From positions 2,501 through 66,500 of the forward strand of contig NZ_PDNW01000013.1 in NCBI RefSeq assembly GCF_002849655.1: a DNA stretch of 64,000 nucleotides. The letters are read 5' to 3'. Position 1 is the stretch's first letter. Each line of letters opens with the position of its first letter. Under the pieces are notes generated by a model. That model made no database searches. It was given only the letters and a program-made list of their open reading frames with translations, and was not told where the DNA came from. This document shows, one piece after another, positions 29,353-39,823 of the stretch. A program made the position numbers and the translations under genes. The DNA is from Pollutimonas subterranea. GTDB lineage: Bacteria; Pseudomonadota; Gammaproteobacteria; Burkholderiales; Burkholderiaceae_B.

Positions 29353-29385
29353 AATAAGGGCGCCCAGCAGGCGCCCTTATTCCTT
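29353..29385. terminator. intrinsic terminator between livK and ugpC
   Basis: A stem of GGGCGCC (29358-29364) with GGCGCCC (29370-29376) is flanked by AATAA and TTATT, which pair and extend it. It serves the orphan livK from the left and is symmetric enough to serve ugpC from the right. Confidence 0.88.
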
Positions 29386-29430
29386 ACTGCTACTGTGCCA
29401 TTCTGTTATACAGAATGCTATCGCACCCGA

Positions 29431-30516
29431 TCAATCGATAAGTCGCCGACCCGTCGCCGCATCGAACCAATGCAATGGGTGCACGCCATCCGATCCGACC
29501 TGGACGGTCTCGCCCAGTTGCAACGGAAAGTCCTTGGTCAGCCCCACCGGGCAACGCAACACGACCGCGGTATCCGCATGCCGTCCGTGTATCAACTGTT
29601 CCGAACCCAGAATTTCCACCATTTCGATGTCTATCGGGATTCCTGGCGCATGCAGCGTCATGTGCTCCGGACGCATACCCATGATCACCTTCTGGTTTGC
29701 CAGGGATGCCGGGACCGATGCGGCATCGATCTGCAGCACTGCGCCGCTTTCGTCCTTGACCTGGCGCTGCGCATCGATGTGTACCGGAACCAGGTTCATG
29801 GGCGGTGAGCCGATGAAGCTGGCGACGAAGATCGATGCCGGCTTCTCGAATACCTCGATAGGCGTGCCGATCTGCTCGGGTATTCCTTTGTTCATGACCA
29901 CCATGCGCTGGGCCAGGGTCATGGCTTCGACCTGATCGTGCGTGACATAAAGGCTGGTGGTCTTAAGCTTGAAATGCAGTTTTTGGATCTCCAGGCGCAT
30001 TTGCACGCGCAGCTTGGCATCCAGGTTCGACAAGGGCTCGTCGAAGAGAAATACTTTTGGATCGCGAACGATTGCGCGTCCCATAGCGACACGCTGACGC
30101 TGTCCGCCCGACAGCTGGCGTGGCCGGCGGTCAAGCAAAAGCGACAGTTCCAGTATCTGGGCTGCCCGGTCTACGCGGGATTGGATTTCCTGCTTGCTGA
30201 ATTTACGTATCTTCAGGCCGTAGGCCATGTTCTCGAAGACCGTCATGTGCGGGTAGAGCGCATAGTTCTGGAACACCATGGCGATATCGCGTTCCGCGGG
30301 CTCGAGCTTGTTGACGACCTTGCCGTCGATACTGATGTCCCCGCCCGTGACGCTTTCCAGTCCCGCGACCATGCGCATCAATGTTGATTTGCCGCAGCCA
30401 GACGGGCCGACGATAACAATGAACTCGCCATCGGCAACTTCCATGTTGATGCCATGTATGACAGCTATGTCGCCGGGATAAGTCTTGGTTACGTCGCGAA
30501 AACTCAGTGTAGCCAT
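29431..30516 (-). CDS. ugpC: sn-glycerol-3-phosphate ABC transporter ATP-binding protein
   Basis: This is the ATPase of the Ugp importer, 361 residues. It has Walker [11 protein letters not shown]-loop [21 protein letters not shown], signature [14 protein letters not shown], Walker [13 protein letters not shown]-loop [10 protein letters not shown], and the MalK-like C-terminal regulatory domain with [11 protein letters not shown] and [10 protein letters not shown]. It is the last gene of ugpBAEC. No ugpQ phosphodiesterase gene follows. Confidence 0.93.
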   Translation of the reverse strand: MATLSFRDVTKTYPGDIAVIHGINMEVADGEFIVIVGPSGCGKSTLMRMVAGLESVTGGDISIDGKVVNKLEPAERDIAMVFQNYALYPHMTVFENMAYGLKIRKFSKQEIQSRVDRAAQILELSLLLDRRPRQLSGGQRQRVAMGRAIVRDPKVFLFDEPLSNLDAKLRVQMRLEIQKLHFKLKTTSLYVTHDQVEAMTLAQRMVVMNKGIPEQIGTPIEVFEKPASIFVASFIGSPPMNLVPVHIDAQRQVKDESGAVLQIDAASVPASLANQKVIMGMRPEHMTLHAPGIPIDIEMVEILGSEQLIHGRHADTAVVLRCPVGLTKDFPLQLGETVQVGSDGVHPLHWFDAATGRRLID

Positions 30517-30585
30517 GTGTTTGATTCCAAAATCGGTGCGCCGGACAAAGCGGGCAGGTTTAATAGTGCGTACAGTGCTCAGCGC

Positions 30586-31428
30586 TTATTTCTCGGCGTC
30601 GACCAAGCCTTTCACAAACCATTTCTGCATGAAGATCACTACCGCGGCAGGTGGGATCATGGCCAGCAAGGCAGTGGCCATGACCAGGTTCCATTCGGTC
30701 ACGCTGTCGCCGCCGGCAATCATGCGCTTGATGCCTATGACCACCGGATACATGTCTTCTTGTGTGGTCATGATCAGCGGCCACAGATACTGGTTCCAGC
30801 CGTAGATGAACTGGATGACGAACAAGGCGGCGATGCTGGTTCGGGACAAGGGCAGCAACACGTCCTTGAAGAACCTCATTGGCCCGGCTCCGTCAATACG
30901 CGCGGCCTCGATCAGCTCGTCAGGTACTGTCAGAAAGAATTGCCGGAACAGGAAGGTAGCCGTGGCGGATGCGATAAGCGGCAGGGTAAGGCCTGCGTAG
31001 GTGTTGAGCATGCCCAGGTCGGCCACCACCTTGTAGGTAGGCGCGATACGGACCTCAACAGGCAGCATCAACGTGACAAAGATCATCCAGAAAAAGAACA
31101 TCCGGAAGCGGAAGCGGAAATACACCACGGCAAACGCAGACAACATGGATATGGTGATCTTGCCGATGGCAATGGCCAGTGCCATCACCGTGCTGACCCA
31201 CATCATTCTTGCTACAGGTGGTGTGTTCGCACCGTCGCCAAACAATACGGCGCTGTAGTTCTCGATGAAGTGGCTGCCGGGCAGCAGCGACATGGGGGCT
31301 TGCGCGACTTCCTGTGCGGTTTGCGTAGACGCCACCACCGTGACATAGAGTGGAAAAGCGATAATCGCCACCCCGATGATCAGGATGATATGGGACAGGA
31401 TATCCAGGTAGGGACGGCGTTCAATCAT
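30586..31428 (-). CDS. ugpE: sn-glycerol-3-phosphate ABC transporter permease UgpE
   Basis: This inner-membrane permease of 280 residues has six predicted helices. The N terminus [34 protein letters not shown] matches UgpE, and the EAA loop is [26 protein letters not shown]. It pairs with UgpA as the transport channel. It lies between ugpA and ugpC on the same strand. Confidence 0.93.
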   Translation of the reverse strand: MIERRPYLDILSHIILIIGVAIIAFPLYVTVVASTQTAQEVAQAPMSLLPGSHFIENYSAVLFGDGANTPPVARMMWVSTVMALAIAIGKITISMLSAFAVVYFRFRFRMFFFWMIFVTLMLPVEVRIAPTYKVVADLGMLNTYAGLTLPLIASATATFLFRQFFLTVPDELIEAARIDGAGPMRFFKDVLLPLSRTSIAALFVIQFIYGWNQYLWPLIMTTQEDMYPVVIGIKRMIAGGDSVTEWNLVMATALLAMIPPAAVVIFMQKWFVKGLVDAEK

Positions 31429-31458
31429 GTGTAGCCTTGCCAGCGGTAGAAGGGTGTG

Positions 31459-32340
31459 TCAGTAATTGACTTTACGGTCAACGTAGCGGAACTGCACGAC
31501 GGTAAGCAATACGACGATCATCATGAGAATGACCGACTGGGCCGCCGATGAGCCTATGTCCAGCCCTTTGAATCCCGCGTTATATACCTTGTAGACGAGG
31601 ATCGAGGTACTGTCCCCCGGTCCGCCCTGGGTCATGATGTCGATGATGGCGAATGTATCGAAGAATGCGTAGATCACGTTCACGACGAGCAGGAAAAACG
31701 TTGTCGGTGACAGCAATGGAAAAACAATAGTCCAGAATCGGCGCAAGGGACTGGCGCCATCGATGGCCGCGGCCTCGATGAGCGAGCGGGGAATGGACTG
31801 CAGCCCGGCCAGGAAAAATAGAAAATTGTAGGAAATCTGTTTCCAGACCGACGCCATTACCACCAGTATCATGGCGTCATTGCCGTTCAGGCGCGGATTC
31901 CAGCCGATACCGACTTGCGCCATATAGACGGCCAGTGTGCCGACGGAAGGCGAAAACAGAAAAAGCCATAGCACGCCAGCCACTGCAGCGGCGACGGCGT
32001 AGGGCCAGATCAATAGCGTCTTGTAGATGCCGGCTCCGCGCACGACACGGTTGGCGATGACCGCCAGCAACAGCGAAATCGTCAGGCCCAGCACGGCCAC
32101 CAGGACGGAAAAAACCGAGGTGACCTTGAAGGAGTTCAGGTAGTTGTCATTGGCGAACAATTCGGCAAAATTGCTCAAGCCCACGAATTGGGACGACAGG
32201 CCAAAGGGATCTTCGAGTCGGAACGACTGCCACACGGCTTGGCCGGCAGGCAGGAAAAAGAAGACGATGGTGATGACCAATTGCGGCGCCAGCAGCAAAT
32301 AGGGCAGTGTCTTATGGCTGAAAACGACACGTTTTTCCAT
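31459..32340 (-). CDS. ugpA: sn-glycerol-3-phosphate ABC transporter permease UgpA
   Basis: This permease of about 293 residues has six helices and the EAA loop [27 protein letters not shown] start it at ATG 32340 ([21 protein letters not shown]), which fits E. coli UgpA; the open frame runs 28 residues further upstream without a family match. The bases before this ATG read CCTCCCT, the opposite of a Shine-Dalgarno sequence, so initiation may depend on coupling to ugpB or on another feature. Confidence 0.9.
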   Translation of the reverse strand: MEKRVVFSHKTLPYLLLAPQLVITIVFFFLPAGQAVWQSFRLEDPFGLSSQFVGLSNFAELFANDNYLNSFKVTSVFSVLVAVLGLTISLLLAVIANRVVRGAGIYKTLLIWPYAVAAAVAGVLWLFLFSPSVGTLAVYMAQVGIGWNPRLNGNDAMILVVMASVWKQISYNFLFFLAGLQSIPRSLIEAAAIDGASPLRRFWTIVFPLLSPTTFFLLVVNVIYAFFDTFAIIDIMTQGGPGDSTSILVYKVYNAGFKGLDIGSSAAQSVILMMIVVLLTVVQFRYVDRKVNY

Positions 32341-32489
32341 AGGGAGGAATCTTATATTGCCATGGTGGTCCGGCTTGGGCCGGGCCAGTGGCTGGGGTGA
32401 GAAAAAAGGGCGCCATTGTCGCACAAATGAAAACCGCGAGCGCCGCCGCCTTGGGGCGCCGCTCGCGATGGCGATTTTAGTCCAAACCC

Positions 32490-33797
32490 TTACTTGACGC
32501 TTTTCTCGAAGCGCTCGAGCAGTTCGTTGCCACGCTTGACCATGCTGGCCAGGCCCGCTTCCGGAGTGACCGAACCGGAGAAGATTTTTTCCATCTCGCC
32601 GTCTTCGATGTCGCGAATTTGCGGCAAGTAACCCAGGCGTATGCCGCGCGAGTTTTCAGTCGTGGTTGCATCCAGCTGCTTGACCGCTACGTCCGATCCG
32701 GGATTCTTGGCGTAGAAGCCCGATTTTTCGGTGAGCTCGAATCCGGCCTTGGTCACGGGTACATAGCCAGTGCCTTGGTGCCATTGGGCTGCCTTTTCAG
32801 GGCTGGATAGGAATTTGAAGAACTTAGTGACGCCCTTGTAGACTTCGGGGGATTTCTTGGCGAACACCCACAATGAGGCTCCGCCAATAATCGTATTCTG
32901 GGGGGCGCCTTTCACGTCGGCGTAATACGGCAGCGAAGACGTACCGAATTCAAACTGGCCTGTCTTGATGATGTTGGCGCGGTTGCCGCTGGACCCGGTG
33001 AACATCGCGCACTTGCCCGAGGTGAACAAGGAGTTGGGCGCATCGCCGCGACCGCCGTAGGTGAAGGTGCCTTCCTTGGACATCTTGGCCAATTCAGTCA
33101 TGTGACGCACGAACAGCGGGTTTGTCACTTCCAGCCGTGCATTCAGTCCACCGAAGCCATTGTCCTGAGAGGCGTAAGGAGTGTTGTGCCATGCGCCAAA
33201 GGTTTCAAGCTGGATCCAGGCGGGCCACGAAGTGGTGTATCCGCATTCCAGGCCGGCTGCACGTACTTTCTTGCCTGCTTCGGCGACTTCCGCCCAGGTT
33301 TTAGGTGGCTTTTCGGGGTCGAGGCCGGCCTTCTTGAAGGCGTCTTTGTTGTAGTAAAAGACAGGTGTCGAGCTATTGAACGGCATGGAGACGAGCTTGC
33401 CATCGGGTGCTGAGTAGTAGCTGGCGACAGCGCCCAGGAAGTCGGCTGGATTGATGGGGTCACCGGCTTTCTCGGACATTTCCTGGACCGGCTGGATGGC
33501 GCCTTTCGCGTACATCATGGTGGCCGTACCGACTTCGAAGACCTGAAGGATGTCGGGAGCGTTGCCAGCACGGAATGCGGCAATGCCGGCGTTCATCGAT
33601 TCGCCATAGGCGCCTTTGTATACCGCGTGTACGACGTAGTCGGATTGGCTTTTATTGAAATCGGCGACCAGCCCGTTGACGCGCTCGCCCAAGGCGCCTT
33701 CCATTGAGTGCCAGAAGTTGATGTCCGTGGCAGCATTGGCGCTGCCCATGGCGGCGATCGCGCCGGCAATCGATAATGCTAATAGCTTTGCTCGCAT
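32490..33797 (-). CDS. ugpB: sn-glycerol-3-phosphate-binding periplasmic protein
   Basis: This is the family 1 solute-binding protein of the Ugp importer, 435 residues. The signal peptide is [19 protein letters not shown], then [45 protein letters not shown] and the later [20 protein letters not shown] are typical of UgpB. The ATG at 33797 has AGGAGAA upstream; the open frame extends far upstream only by chance, across the promoter and antisense to proC. It heads ugpBAEC. Confidence 0.94.
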   Translation of the reverse strand: MRAKLLALSIAGAIAAMGSANAATDINFWHSMEGALGERVNGLVADFNKSQSDYVVHAVYKGAYGESMNAGIAAFRAGNAPDILQVFEVGTATMMYAKGAIQPVQEMSEKAGDPINPADFLGAVASYYSAPDGKLVSMPFNSSTPVFYYNKDAFKKAGLDPEKPPKTWAEVAEAGKKVRAAGLECGYTTSWPAWIQLETFGAWHNTPYASQDNGFGGLNARLEVTNPLFVRHMTELAKMSKEGTFTYGGRGDAPNSLFTSGKCAMFTGSSGNRANIIKTGQFEFGTSSLPYYADVKGAPQNTIIGGASLWVFAKKSPEVYKGVTKFFKFLSSPEKAAQWHQGTGYVPVTKAGFELTEKSGFYAKNPGSDVAVKQLDATTTENSRGIRLGYLPQIRDIEDGEMEKIFSGSVTPEAGLASMVKRGNELLERFEKSVK

Positions 33798-33851
33798 GAG
33801 TCTTTTCTCCTGAGTTTCCCGGCCAATCTGAGTGGTCGTGGCCGAGTAAGG

Positions 33852-33868
33852 TGGATAGTCTATGACAT
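33852..33868 (-). promoter_or_regulatory. weak Pho box-like site upstream of ugpB
   Basis: On the minus strand TGTCATAGACTATCC begins like a Pho box half-site (CTGTCAT) with a poor second half. It is about 55 bases upstream of ugpB. Ugp operons are PhoB-controlled in E. coli, so the idea is reasonable, but the match is weak. Confidence 0.25.
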
Positions 33869-33963
33869 GTTTATTACTTTGGCGTGACTGTAACGAAGTT
33901 GAGCCGGACAGGTCAATGTAAATATATCCAGGAAAATGGTTAAAACCGTACAATATCGAGCCT

Positions 33964-34797
33964 ATGACTAAAGAACTCACTATCGCATTTATTGGCGGTG
34001 GCAATATGGCTACCGCTTTAGGGGCCGGACTCATCGGCAAGCGCTGCGGCGCGCACGATGTCCATGTCATCGACACCAATACGGCCGTTCTCGATCGTTG
34101 GGCCCAACAGGGTGTTTCGGTGGCTTCGGCGCCGGATGAAACGCTCGCGACACGGCGGGTCTGGATTTTCGCTGTCAAGCCGCAAGGCATGCGCGAGGCG
34201 GTGGAAAGCTGCCGGCGCTTCCTGCGGGAAGATACGCTCATCATCAGCATTGCCGCAGGCATTCCCGCCAGCGCTATTGCGCAATGGTTGGCGAACGAGC
34301 ACGGCCCATGTACGCGGATTATCCGCTGCATGCCCAATACGCCGGCGCTCATCGGTGCCGGTGCCAGTGGCCTGATGGCGATGGATGGCGTTACCCAAGA
34401 CGACAAGCTGATGGCCCAGCAGCTGCTGCGGGCGGTGGGCGACACGGTCTGGGTCGATGACGACCATGGCATTGATGTGGTCACGTCATTGTCGGGCAGC
34501 GGCCCCGCCTATGTATTCCTGTTTCTCGAGGCTTTGATACAAGGAGGCGTCAGCCAGGGGCTGTCCGAAGACAAGGCCCGTACCCTTGCCTTGGCGACGC
34601 TCACCGGCGCGACCCAACTGGCCGCTTTATCGCACGAGAGCCTTGCAGTCCTCCGTGAGCGCGTCACATCCAAAGGCGGCACCACAGCGGCAGCCGTAGC
34701 GGTGCTGCAAGACCGCCAGTTCCCCGACGTTGTCCAATCGGCAATGCAGGCGGCCACAGCCCGGGCTGCCGAACTGTCAAGTGAGTTTTCCGGATAA
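33964..34797 (+). CDS. proC: pyrroline-5-carboxylate reductase
   Basis: ProC reduces pyrroline-5-carboxylate to proline with NAD(P)H. The 277-residue protein has the Rossmann motif IAFIGGGNMATALGAGL, VKPQGMREAV, RCMPNTPALIGAGASGL, and the C-terminal dimer segment with SLSGSGPAYVFLFLEAL and VTSKGGTTAAAV. It is divergent from ugpB. The stop codon lies in one arm of an 8-bp inverted repeat (34791-34798 with 34829-34836) that may help end transcription. Confidence 0.96.
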   Translation: MTKELTIAFIGGGNMATALGAGLIGKRCGAHDVHVIDTNTAVLDRWAQQGVSVASAPDETLATRRVWIFAVKPQGMREAVESCRRFLREDTLIISIAAGIPASAIAQWLANEHGPCTRIIRCMPNTPALIGAGASGLMAMDGVTQDDKLMAQQLLRAVGDTVWVDDDHGIDVVTSLSGSGPAYVFLFLEALIQGGVSQGLSEDKARTLALATLTGATQLAALSHESLAVLRERVTSKGGTTAAAVAVLQDRQFPDVVQSAMQAATARAAELSSEFSG

Positions 34798-34977
34798 GTT
34801 GCAGGCTTATAAACGCATGCGGTAAGGGCTTATCCGTAGTGACATAGCCATGGTGAGTCGGCAAAATACGCTAGCCGTTCGAGGCGGAAGGTAATCATCA
34901 TGGCTGGCCGTAATAAAAATACTTGTCTTCGGAACATGAAGCCAGTTGCGGCGGGCTAAACCCGGAGATCTGTAGGC

Positions 34978-36099
34978 ATGAAGTTCATAAGAAAAGTTAC
35001 ACCCCTTGTGGTGGCCATCAGCGCTATGGCATTTGCCGGTAGCGTTTACGCAGCCGATACGATCAAGATCGGCATCCCGCAACCCATGACCGGGCCGGCA
35101 ACGCAATACGGCGACCAGATACAGGCCGGCGCACTGACCGCCATCGAAGCCATCAATGCCGCCGGCGGCGTCAAGGGCATGCAGCTCGAGCCGCTACTCA
35201 TCGACGACGGTTGCGAACCCAAGCAGGCCGTGCCAGCGGCCAATCGGGTCATCAATTCCGGCGCCAAATTCGCAGTCGCCCATGCTTGCTCCGGCACCAC
35301 CGTTCCGGCCGTGAATGTGTACGAGCAGGAAGGCATTGTGGCCATCACACCCGGAGCCACTTCGCCGCTGGTCACCGACACGATCAAGCCGCATTACTTC
35401 TTCCGCACCATAGGCCGCGACGATCAGCAAGGTCCTTTTGCAGCCGGCTATATCGCCAAGCAGCTCAAGCCCAAATCCGTTGCCATCCTGCATGACAAGC
35501 AAACCTACGGTTCCGGCGTGGCCAGCCAGGTTCGCGACAGCCTTGCCAAAGATAATGTCAATGTTGCCTTCTTCGAGGGCATCAACGTTGGCGACAGCGA
35601 CTATTCAGCCGTTATCACCAAGCTCAAGTCGCTTAATCCCGACCTGATCTATTTCGGCGGATACCATGCCGAACTGGGCTTGTTGTTGCGCCAGGCGCGC
35701 GAGCAAGGGCTCAAGACGCAGTTCATGGGTCCTGAAGGCGTTGCAAATAAAGACCTCGTGGCCATTGCCGGTCCGGCCATCGATGGCCTTCTGGTCACAT
35801 TGCCCGCCGACTTCACCAAGCTGCCCGGCAACGAAAAAGTTCTCGAAAACTTCAAGTCCGCCAAGCGCAGTCCCGATGGTGCTTTCACACTCACCTCGTA
35901 TGCCGCCGTGCAGATCCTGGCCGACAGTATCAATGCCGTGGGCACAGACCCTGCCAAGGTTGCCGATTACATGCACGCCAATCCTTTCAATACCGCTATC
36001 GGTAAAGTCGAATACGACGCAAAGGGCGACCTAAAAAAGTTTGAATTCGCCGTCTTCAAGTGGGACAAGGCCGGCAACATGGAGCAGCTGAAGTTCTAA
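34978..36099 (+). CDS. livK: branched-chain amino acid ABC transporter binding protein LivK
   Basis: This 373-residue periplasmic binding protein has a signal peptide (VVAISAMAFAGSVYA) and the family motifs IGIPQPMTGPATQYGDQ, IDDGCEPKQAVPAANRVI, SGTTVPAVNVYEQEG and GGYHAELGLLLRQ. It heads the livKHMGF operon. A strong palindromic hairpin separates it from livH, so its mRNA should be more abundant than that of the membrane parts. Confidence 0.94.
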   Translation: MKFIRKVTPLVVAISAMAFAGSVYAADTIKIGIPQPMTGPATQYGDQIQAGALTAIEAINAAGGVKGMQLEPLLIDDGCEPKQAVPAANRVINSGAKFAVAHACSGTTVPAVNVYEQEGIVAITPGATSPLVTDTIKPHYFFRTIGRDDQQGPFAAGYIAKQLKPKSVAILHDKQTYGSGVASQVRDSLAKDNVNVAFFEGINVGDSDYSAVITKLKSLNPDLIYFGGYHAELGLLLRQAREQGLKTQFMGPEGVANKDLVAIAGPAIDGLLVTLPADFTKLPGNEKVLENFKSAKRSPDGAFTLTSYAAVQILADSINAVGTDPAKVADYMHANPFNTAIGKVEYDAKGDLKKFEFAVFKWDKAGNMEQLKF

Positions 36100-36112
36100 T
36101 TGCCGTACTCTG

Positions 36113-36150
36113 TGCTCCAGCCCCGCGGGGCTGGAGCATTTCTTTTCTTC
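36113..36150 (+). terminator. hairpin between livK and livH (attenuator)
   Basis: A perfect 26-base palindrome (36113-36138) has arms TGCTCCAGCCCCG and CGGGGCTGGAGCA. It is followed by a pyrimidine tract, TTTCTTTTCTTCC. This is a partial terminator or mRNA-stabilising stem. It explains a high ratio of binding protein to permease, as seen in many binding-protein operons. Confidence 0.75.
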
Positions 36151-36201
36151 CTCGGCCAGTAGGTTGCAATTTTCCCGCTGCCGCATTGGAATACCCGTTT
36201 T

Positions 36202-37128
36202 ATGTCTGAACTCCTACCCCAGCTCACGCAACAGCTATTCAATGGGCTGTCGCTCGGCGCTATTTACGCGCTCATCGCTATTGGCTATACCATGGTCTAT
36301 GGCATTATCGGCATGATCAATTTCGCGCACGGCGAGATCTACATGATCGGCGCCTACGTCGGCCTGGTCACGCTTTCGGCCATCGGTGTCAACAGCGGCT
36401 TGCCTTTGCCGGTCATCATCCTCATCATGCTCGTCATCGCGGTGCTGGTCACCGGCGTGTACGGGTATGCAATAGAAAAAGTCGCCTACGCGCCCTTGCG
36501 CGGGGGGCCTCGCCTGGTGCCGCTGATTTCGGCCATCGGCATGTCCATCTTCCTGCAAAACTGGGTCGCCATTGGCCAGGGCGCCCGCGATATGGCGGTG
36601 CCCGCGCTAATCACCGGATCGGTGCAGTTCAAAATGGGAAGCGATTTCGTCGTCACGGCACCTTATTCCCGGATCATGATCATCGTGGTCACTGTGGTGC
36701 TGATGGTCGCGCTTTCGCTGTTCATCAAGTATTCGCGCATCGGCCGCGCATCGCGTGCGTGCTCGCAAGACCTGCGCATGGCTAATTTGCTGGGCATCGA
36801 TACCAACCGCATCATTTCCTTCACCTTCATCATCGGCGCCATGCTGGCCGCCGTGGGCGGCGTACTTATTGCGCTCGCCATCGGCAAGCTCAATCCTTTT
36901 ATCGGCTTTCTTGCCGGCATCAAGGCGTTCACCGCCGCGGTGCTTGGCGGCATAGGCAGCATACCCGGCGCCATGCTCGGCGGGGTATTGCTTGGTCTGG
37001 CTGAAACATTCGCGGCGGCTTATATTTCGTCACAGTACAAAGATATCGTTGCCTTCGGCCTGTTGGTGTTCATCTTGCTGTTCCGCCCAACCGGCTTGCT
37101 CGGCAAACCCGAAGTGGAAAAAGTGTGA
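36202..37128 (+). CDS. livH: branched-chain amino acid permease LivH
   Basis: This is an inner-membrane permease of 308 residues with about eight helices. The start ...[43 protein letters not shown] is diagnostic for LivH, as is [21 protein letters not shown] and the C-terminal [30 protein letters not shown]. Its stop overlaps the livM start. Confidence 0.96.
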   Translation: MSELLPQLTQQLFNGLSLGAIYALIAIGYTMVYGIIGMINFAHGEIYMIGAYVGLVTLSAIGVNSGLPLPVIILIMLVIAVLVTGVYGYAIEKVAYAPLRGGPRLVPLISAIGMSIFLQNWVAIGQGARDMAVPALITGSVQFKMGSDFVVTAPYSRIMIIVVTVVLMVALSLFIKYSRIGRASRACSQDLRMANLLGIDTNRIISFTFIIGAMLAAVGGVLIALAIGKLNPFIGFLAGIKAFTAAVLGGIGSIPGAMLGGVLLGLAETFAAAYISSQYKDIVAFGLLVFILLFRPTGLLGKPEVEKV

Positions 37129-38357
37129 TGGGTAACAATATAAAAAATGCGCTGATCGCCGCCTTCATGGCCGGGGTCATTATTGCGCCGGTCTTCGGGT
37201 TGCAGATAGCCCGAGTGGGGATGCAAACGCACCTGGAACCCGATTGGGGCATCATCCTGGCCGGCATGGGAATTGTGTTCGTATTCCAGCTTGTGCTGCG
37301 GCCGTTCTTTGCACGCGTCTTTGCCAAGAAGGCAGTGAAGCGCGCACTTCCCGTACTTTCCGATCAGGCCAGGCGGGGGCTGATATTCCTGCTGGTGGCC
37401 ATTGCAATCGTATTTCCGTTTACCACCGGACGTGCCCAGGTGGACATCGCTACGCTGGTCCTTATCTACATCATGTTGGGCCTGGGCCTGAATATTGTGG
37501 TGGGTTTCGCAGGCTTGCTCGACCTCGGTTTTGTGGGCTTCTACGCGGTAGGCGCGTACACCTACGCCTTGCTGTACCACTGGGCTGGCTGGGGCTTCTG
37601 GCAGGCCTTGCCGCTTGCCGGCGCAATGGCAGCCTTGTTCGGCTTTGTGCTGGGCTTTCCGGTATTGCGACTGCGGGGCGATTACCTTGCCATCGTTACA
37701 CTGGGTTTTGGCGAGATCATCCGTTTGCTGCTGATCAACCTGTATGGGTTCACCGGCGGGCCAGACGGAATTTCCGGCATCCCCAAGCCAACCGTCTTCG
37801 GTTTCCCCATGGCCAGGCGGGCCGCCGAAGGGCAGACCACTTTCCACGACCTGGTCGGATGGGAGTTCGCCACGCAGGATGTCATCGTCTTCCTGTACCT
37901 GATGGCTCTTGCCCTTGCCTTGCTTGCACTGTTTGTGTCCAACCGGGTCATACGCATGCCCATAGGCCGGGCTTGGGAAGCCTTGCGCGAAGATGAAATC
38001 GCCTGCCGGTCGCTCGGCTTGAATCCCACCCGTGTCAAACTGTCGGCATTTACCATGGGTGCCATGTTCGCCGGCCTGGGCGGTGCATTTTTCGCTGCCC
38101 GCCAGGGGCTGGTAAATCCAGAATCGTTCACCTTCATGGAATCCGCGCTTATTCTGGCCATCGTTGTATTGGGCGGCATGGGCTCTCAGGTCGGTGTCAT
38201 TCTGGCGGCTATTGTGCTTACCGTCGTGCCCGAAATAGCCCGGGAGTTCGCTGAGTACCGGATGTTGATTTTTGGGTTGGTGATGGTGTTAATGATGATG
38301 TGGCGCCCGCAAGGACTGTTGCCTGTTAAACGTCCGCATGTGGAGCTGAAGGTATGA
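37128..38357 (+). CDS. livM: branched-chain amino acid permease LivM
   Basis: This is the second permease, about 409 residues. [33 protein letters not shown] is diagnostic for LivM, followed by [23 protein letters not shown] and [23 protein letters not shown]. The longer N terminus (an extra pair of helices before the core) is normal for LivM. The ATG at 37128 shares a base with the livH stop (TGATG); a GTG one codon earlier is possible. Its stop overlaps livG by four bases. Confidence 0.95.
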   Translation: MGNNIKNALIAAFMAGVIIAPVFGLQIARVGMQTHLEPDWGIILAGMGIVFVFQLVLRPFFARVFAKKAVKRALPVLSDQARRGLIFLLVAIAIVFPFTTGRAQVDIATLVLIYIMLGLGLNIVVGFAGLLDLGFVGFYAVGAYTYALLYHWAGWGFWQALPLAGAMAALFGFVLGFPVLRLRGDYLAIVTLGFGEIIRLLLINLYGFTGGPDGISGIPKPTVFGFPMARRAAEGQTTFHDLVGWEFATQDVIVFLYLMALALALLALFVSNRVIRMPIGRAWEALREDEIACRSLGLNPTRVKLSAFTMGAMFAGLGGAFFAARQGLVNPESFTFMESALILAIVVLGGMGSQVGVILAAIVLTVVPEIAREFAEYRMLIFGLVMVLMMMWRPQGLLPVKRPHVELKV

Positions 38358-39121
38358 GCGATGTACTGCTTGAGGTATCCGAACTGACCATGCGGTTCGG
38401 CGGACTGCTTGCCGTGGACCAGGTAGCGTTCCAGGTAAAGCGCGACGAAGTGTTTGCCATCATAGGCCCGAACGGTGCGGGCAAGACCACGGTGTTCAAC
38501 TGCGTCGGTGGTTTCTATAAACCGTCGTCGGGCAACATCATGATGGACGGCAGGCCCATTTCGGGCTTGCCCAGCCACAAGGTGGCACAGCAAGGGCTGG
38601 TGCGCACGTTTCAAAACGTGCGCCTGTTCAAGAACCTGACTGTGCTCGAGAACCTGTTGGTGGCGCAACATACGCGTATCCAGACGGGCCTGCTGCCCGG
38701 CTTGCTGAAACTGCCGTCCTATCGTAAGTCCGAGGACGATGCCTTGCAGCGCGCCGGCGAATGGCTGGACTTCATGGGTATCCGGGAATATGCCAATCGC
38801 GAAGCCGGCAATCTGGCCTACGGTCACCAGCGTCGGCTCGAAATTGCTCGTTGCATGATCACCAAGCCCCGCCTGCTCATGCTGGACGAGCCTGCCGCCG
38901 GCCTTAACCCCCAGGAAAAACGGGAACTCCAGCAGCTTATCGATCAGTTGCGCAGGGAATTCGACGTGGCCGTCTTGTTGATCGAACACGATATGAGCCT
39001 CGTTATGGGTGTATCGGATCGCATCATGGTCATGGAGAACGGGCGGCCCATCACCACAGGGTTGCCTGCGGAGGTTCGTGTCGACCCTCGAGTCATCAAA
39101 GCTTACCTGGGGGAAGAATAA
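38354..39121 (+). CDS. livG: branched-chain amino acid ABC ATPase LivG
   Basis: This ATPase of 255 residues has Walker [10 protein letters not shown], signature-region [16 protein letters not shown] (variant of LSGGQ, usual for LivG), Walker [13 protein letters not shown], and [21 protein letters not shown]. It is in the livKHMGF operon and directly followed by livF. Confidence 0.96.
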   Translation: MSDVLLEVSELTMRFGGLLAVDQVAFQVKRDEVFAIIGPNGAGKTTVFNCVGGFYKPSSGNIMMDGRPISGLPSHKVAQQGLVRTFQNVRLFKNLTVLENLLVAQHTRIQTGLLPGLLKLPSYRKSEDDALQRAGEWLDFMGIREYANREAGNLAYGHQRRLEIARCMITKPRLLMLDEPAAGLNPQEKRELQQLIDQLRREFDVAVLLIEHDMSLVMGVSDRIMVMENGRPITTGLPAEVRVDPRVIKAYLGEE

Positions 39122-39823
39122 GTGCTTAAGCTCCAAAACATACATACTTATTATGGTGCCATTCAAGCGCTTAACGATGTCTCGGTCGAGGTCAACAAGG
39201 GTGAAATCGTAACCCTCATCGGCGCCAATGGCGCAGGAAAAACCACGTTGCTCATGACGGTCTGCGGTTCGCCGCGCGCGCGTAGCGGCTCGGTATTTTT
39301 CGAGGATGAAGACATTACCCAGGCCGAAACGCACACGATCATGCGCAGGGGCATCGCCATTTCACCCGAGGGGCGCCGCGTATTTCCGGAACTCACGGTG
39401 GTCGAGAACCTGAAGATGGGGGGCTTTTTCCTGAGCTCCAGGGAAATCGAAGAAGGTGTCGATCATGTCTATACTTTGTTTCCCCGTTTGAAAGAGCGTT
39501 CAAATCAACGCGCCGGAACCATGTCGGGGGGAGAGCAGCAAATGCTGGCGATTGGCCGCGCGCTCATGACCAAACCCAAGTTGCTGTTGCTTGACGAGCC
39601 CACGCTCGGACTGGCTCCCCTGATCATTGCCCAGATATTCAACATCATCCGCACCATCAGGGACGACGGCGTCACGGTATTCCTGGTCGAACAGAACGCC
39701 AATAAGGCCTTGCAGGTTGCGGACAGGGGTTACGTGCTGGAAACCGGCAAGGTTGTGCTTGCCGATACCGGTGCCAATTTGCTGGTCAACGATGAAGTGC
39801 GCAAGGCTTACCTGGGCGCCTAG
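39122..39823 (+). CDS. livF: branched-chain amino acid ABC ATPase LivF
   Basis: This ATPase of 233 residues starts with GTG immediately after the livG stop. It has Walker A GANGAGKTT, signature MSGGEQQMLAIGRALM, Walker B LLLLDEPTLGLAP, and VEQNANKALQVADRGYVLETG. Its stop codon (TAG 39821-39823) lies inside the left terminal repeat of the non-coding element that follows. Confidence 0.96.
   Translation: MLKLQNIHTYYGAIQALNDVSVEVNKGEIVTLIGANGAGKTTLLMTVCGSPRARSGSVFFEDEDITQAETHTIMRRGIAISPEGRRVFPELTVVENLKMGGFFLSSREIEEGVDHVYTLFPRLKERSNQRAGTMSGGEQQMLAIGRALMTKPKLLLLDEPTLGLAPLIIAQIFNIIRTIRDDGVTVFLVEQNANKALQVADRGYVLETGKVVLADTGANLLVNDEVRKAYLGA

Noticed and set aside
28200-29354. Long antisense frame opposite the orphan livK (384 codons)
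   Set aside because: It mirrors the codon pattern of a well-supported gene and has no recognisable domain.
33798-34484. 228-residue upstream extension of the ugpB open frame
   Set aside because: It crosses the promoter region and runs antisense to proC. The signal peptide and AGGAGAA mark the true start at 33797.
38186-39334. Antisense frame opposite livM/livG/livF (382 codons)
   Set aside because: All three sense genes are complete and conserved.
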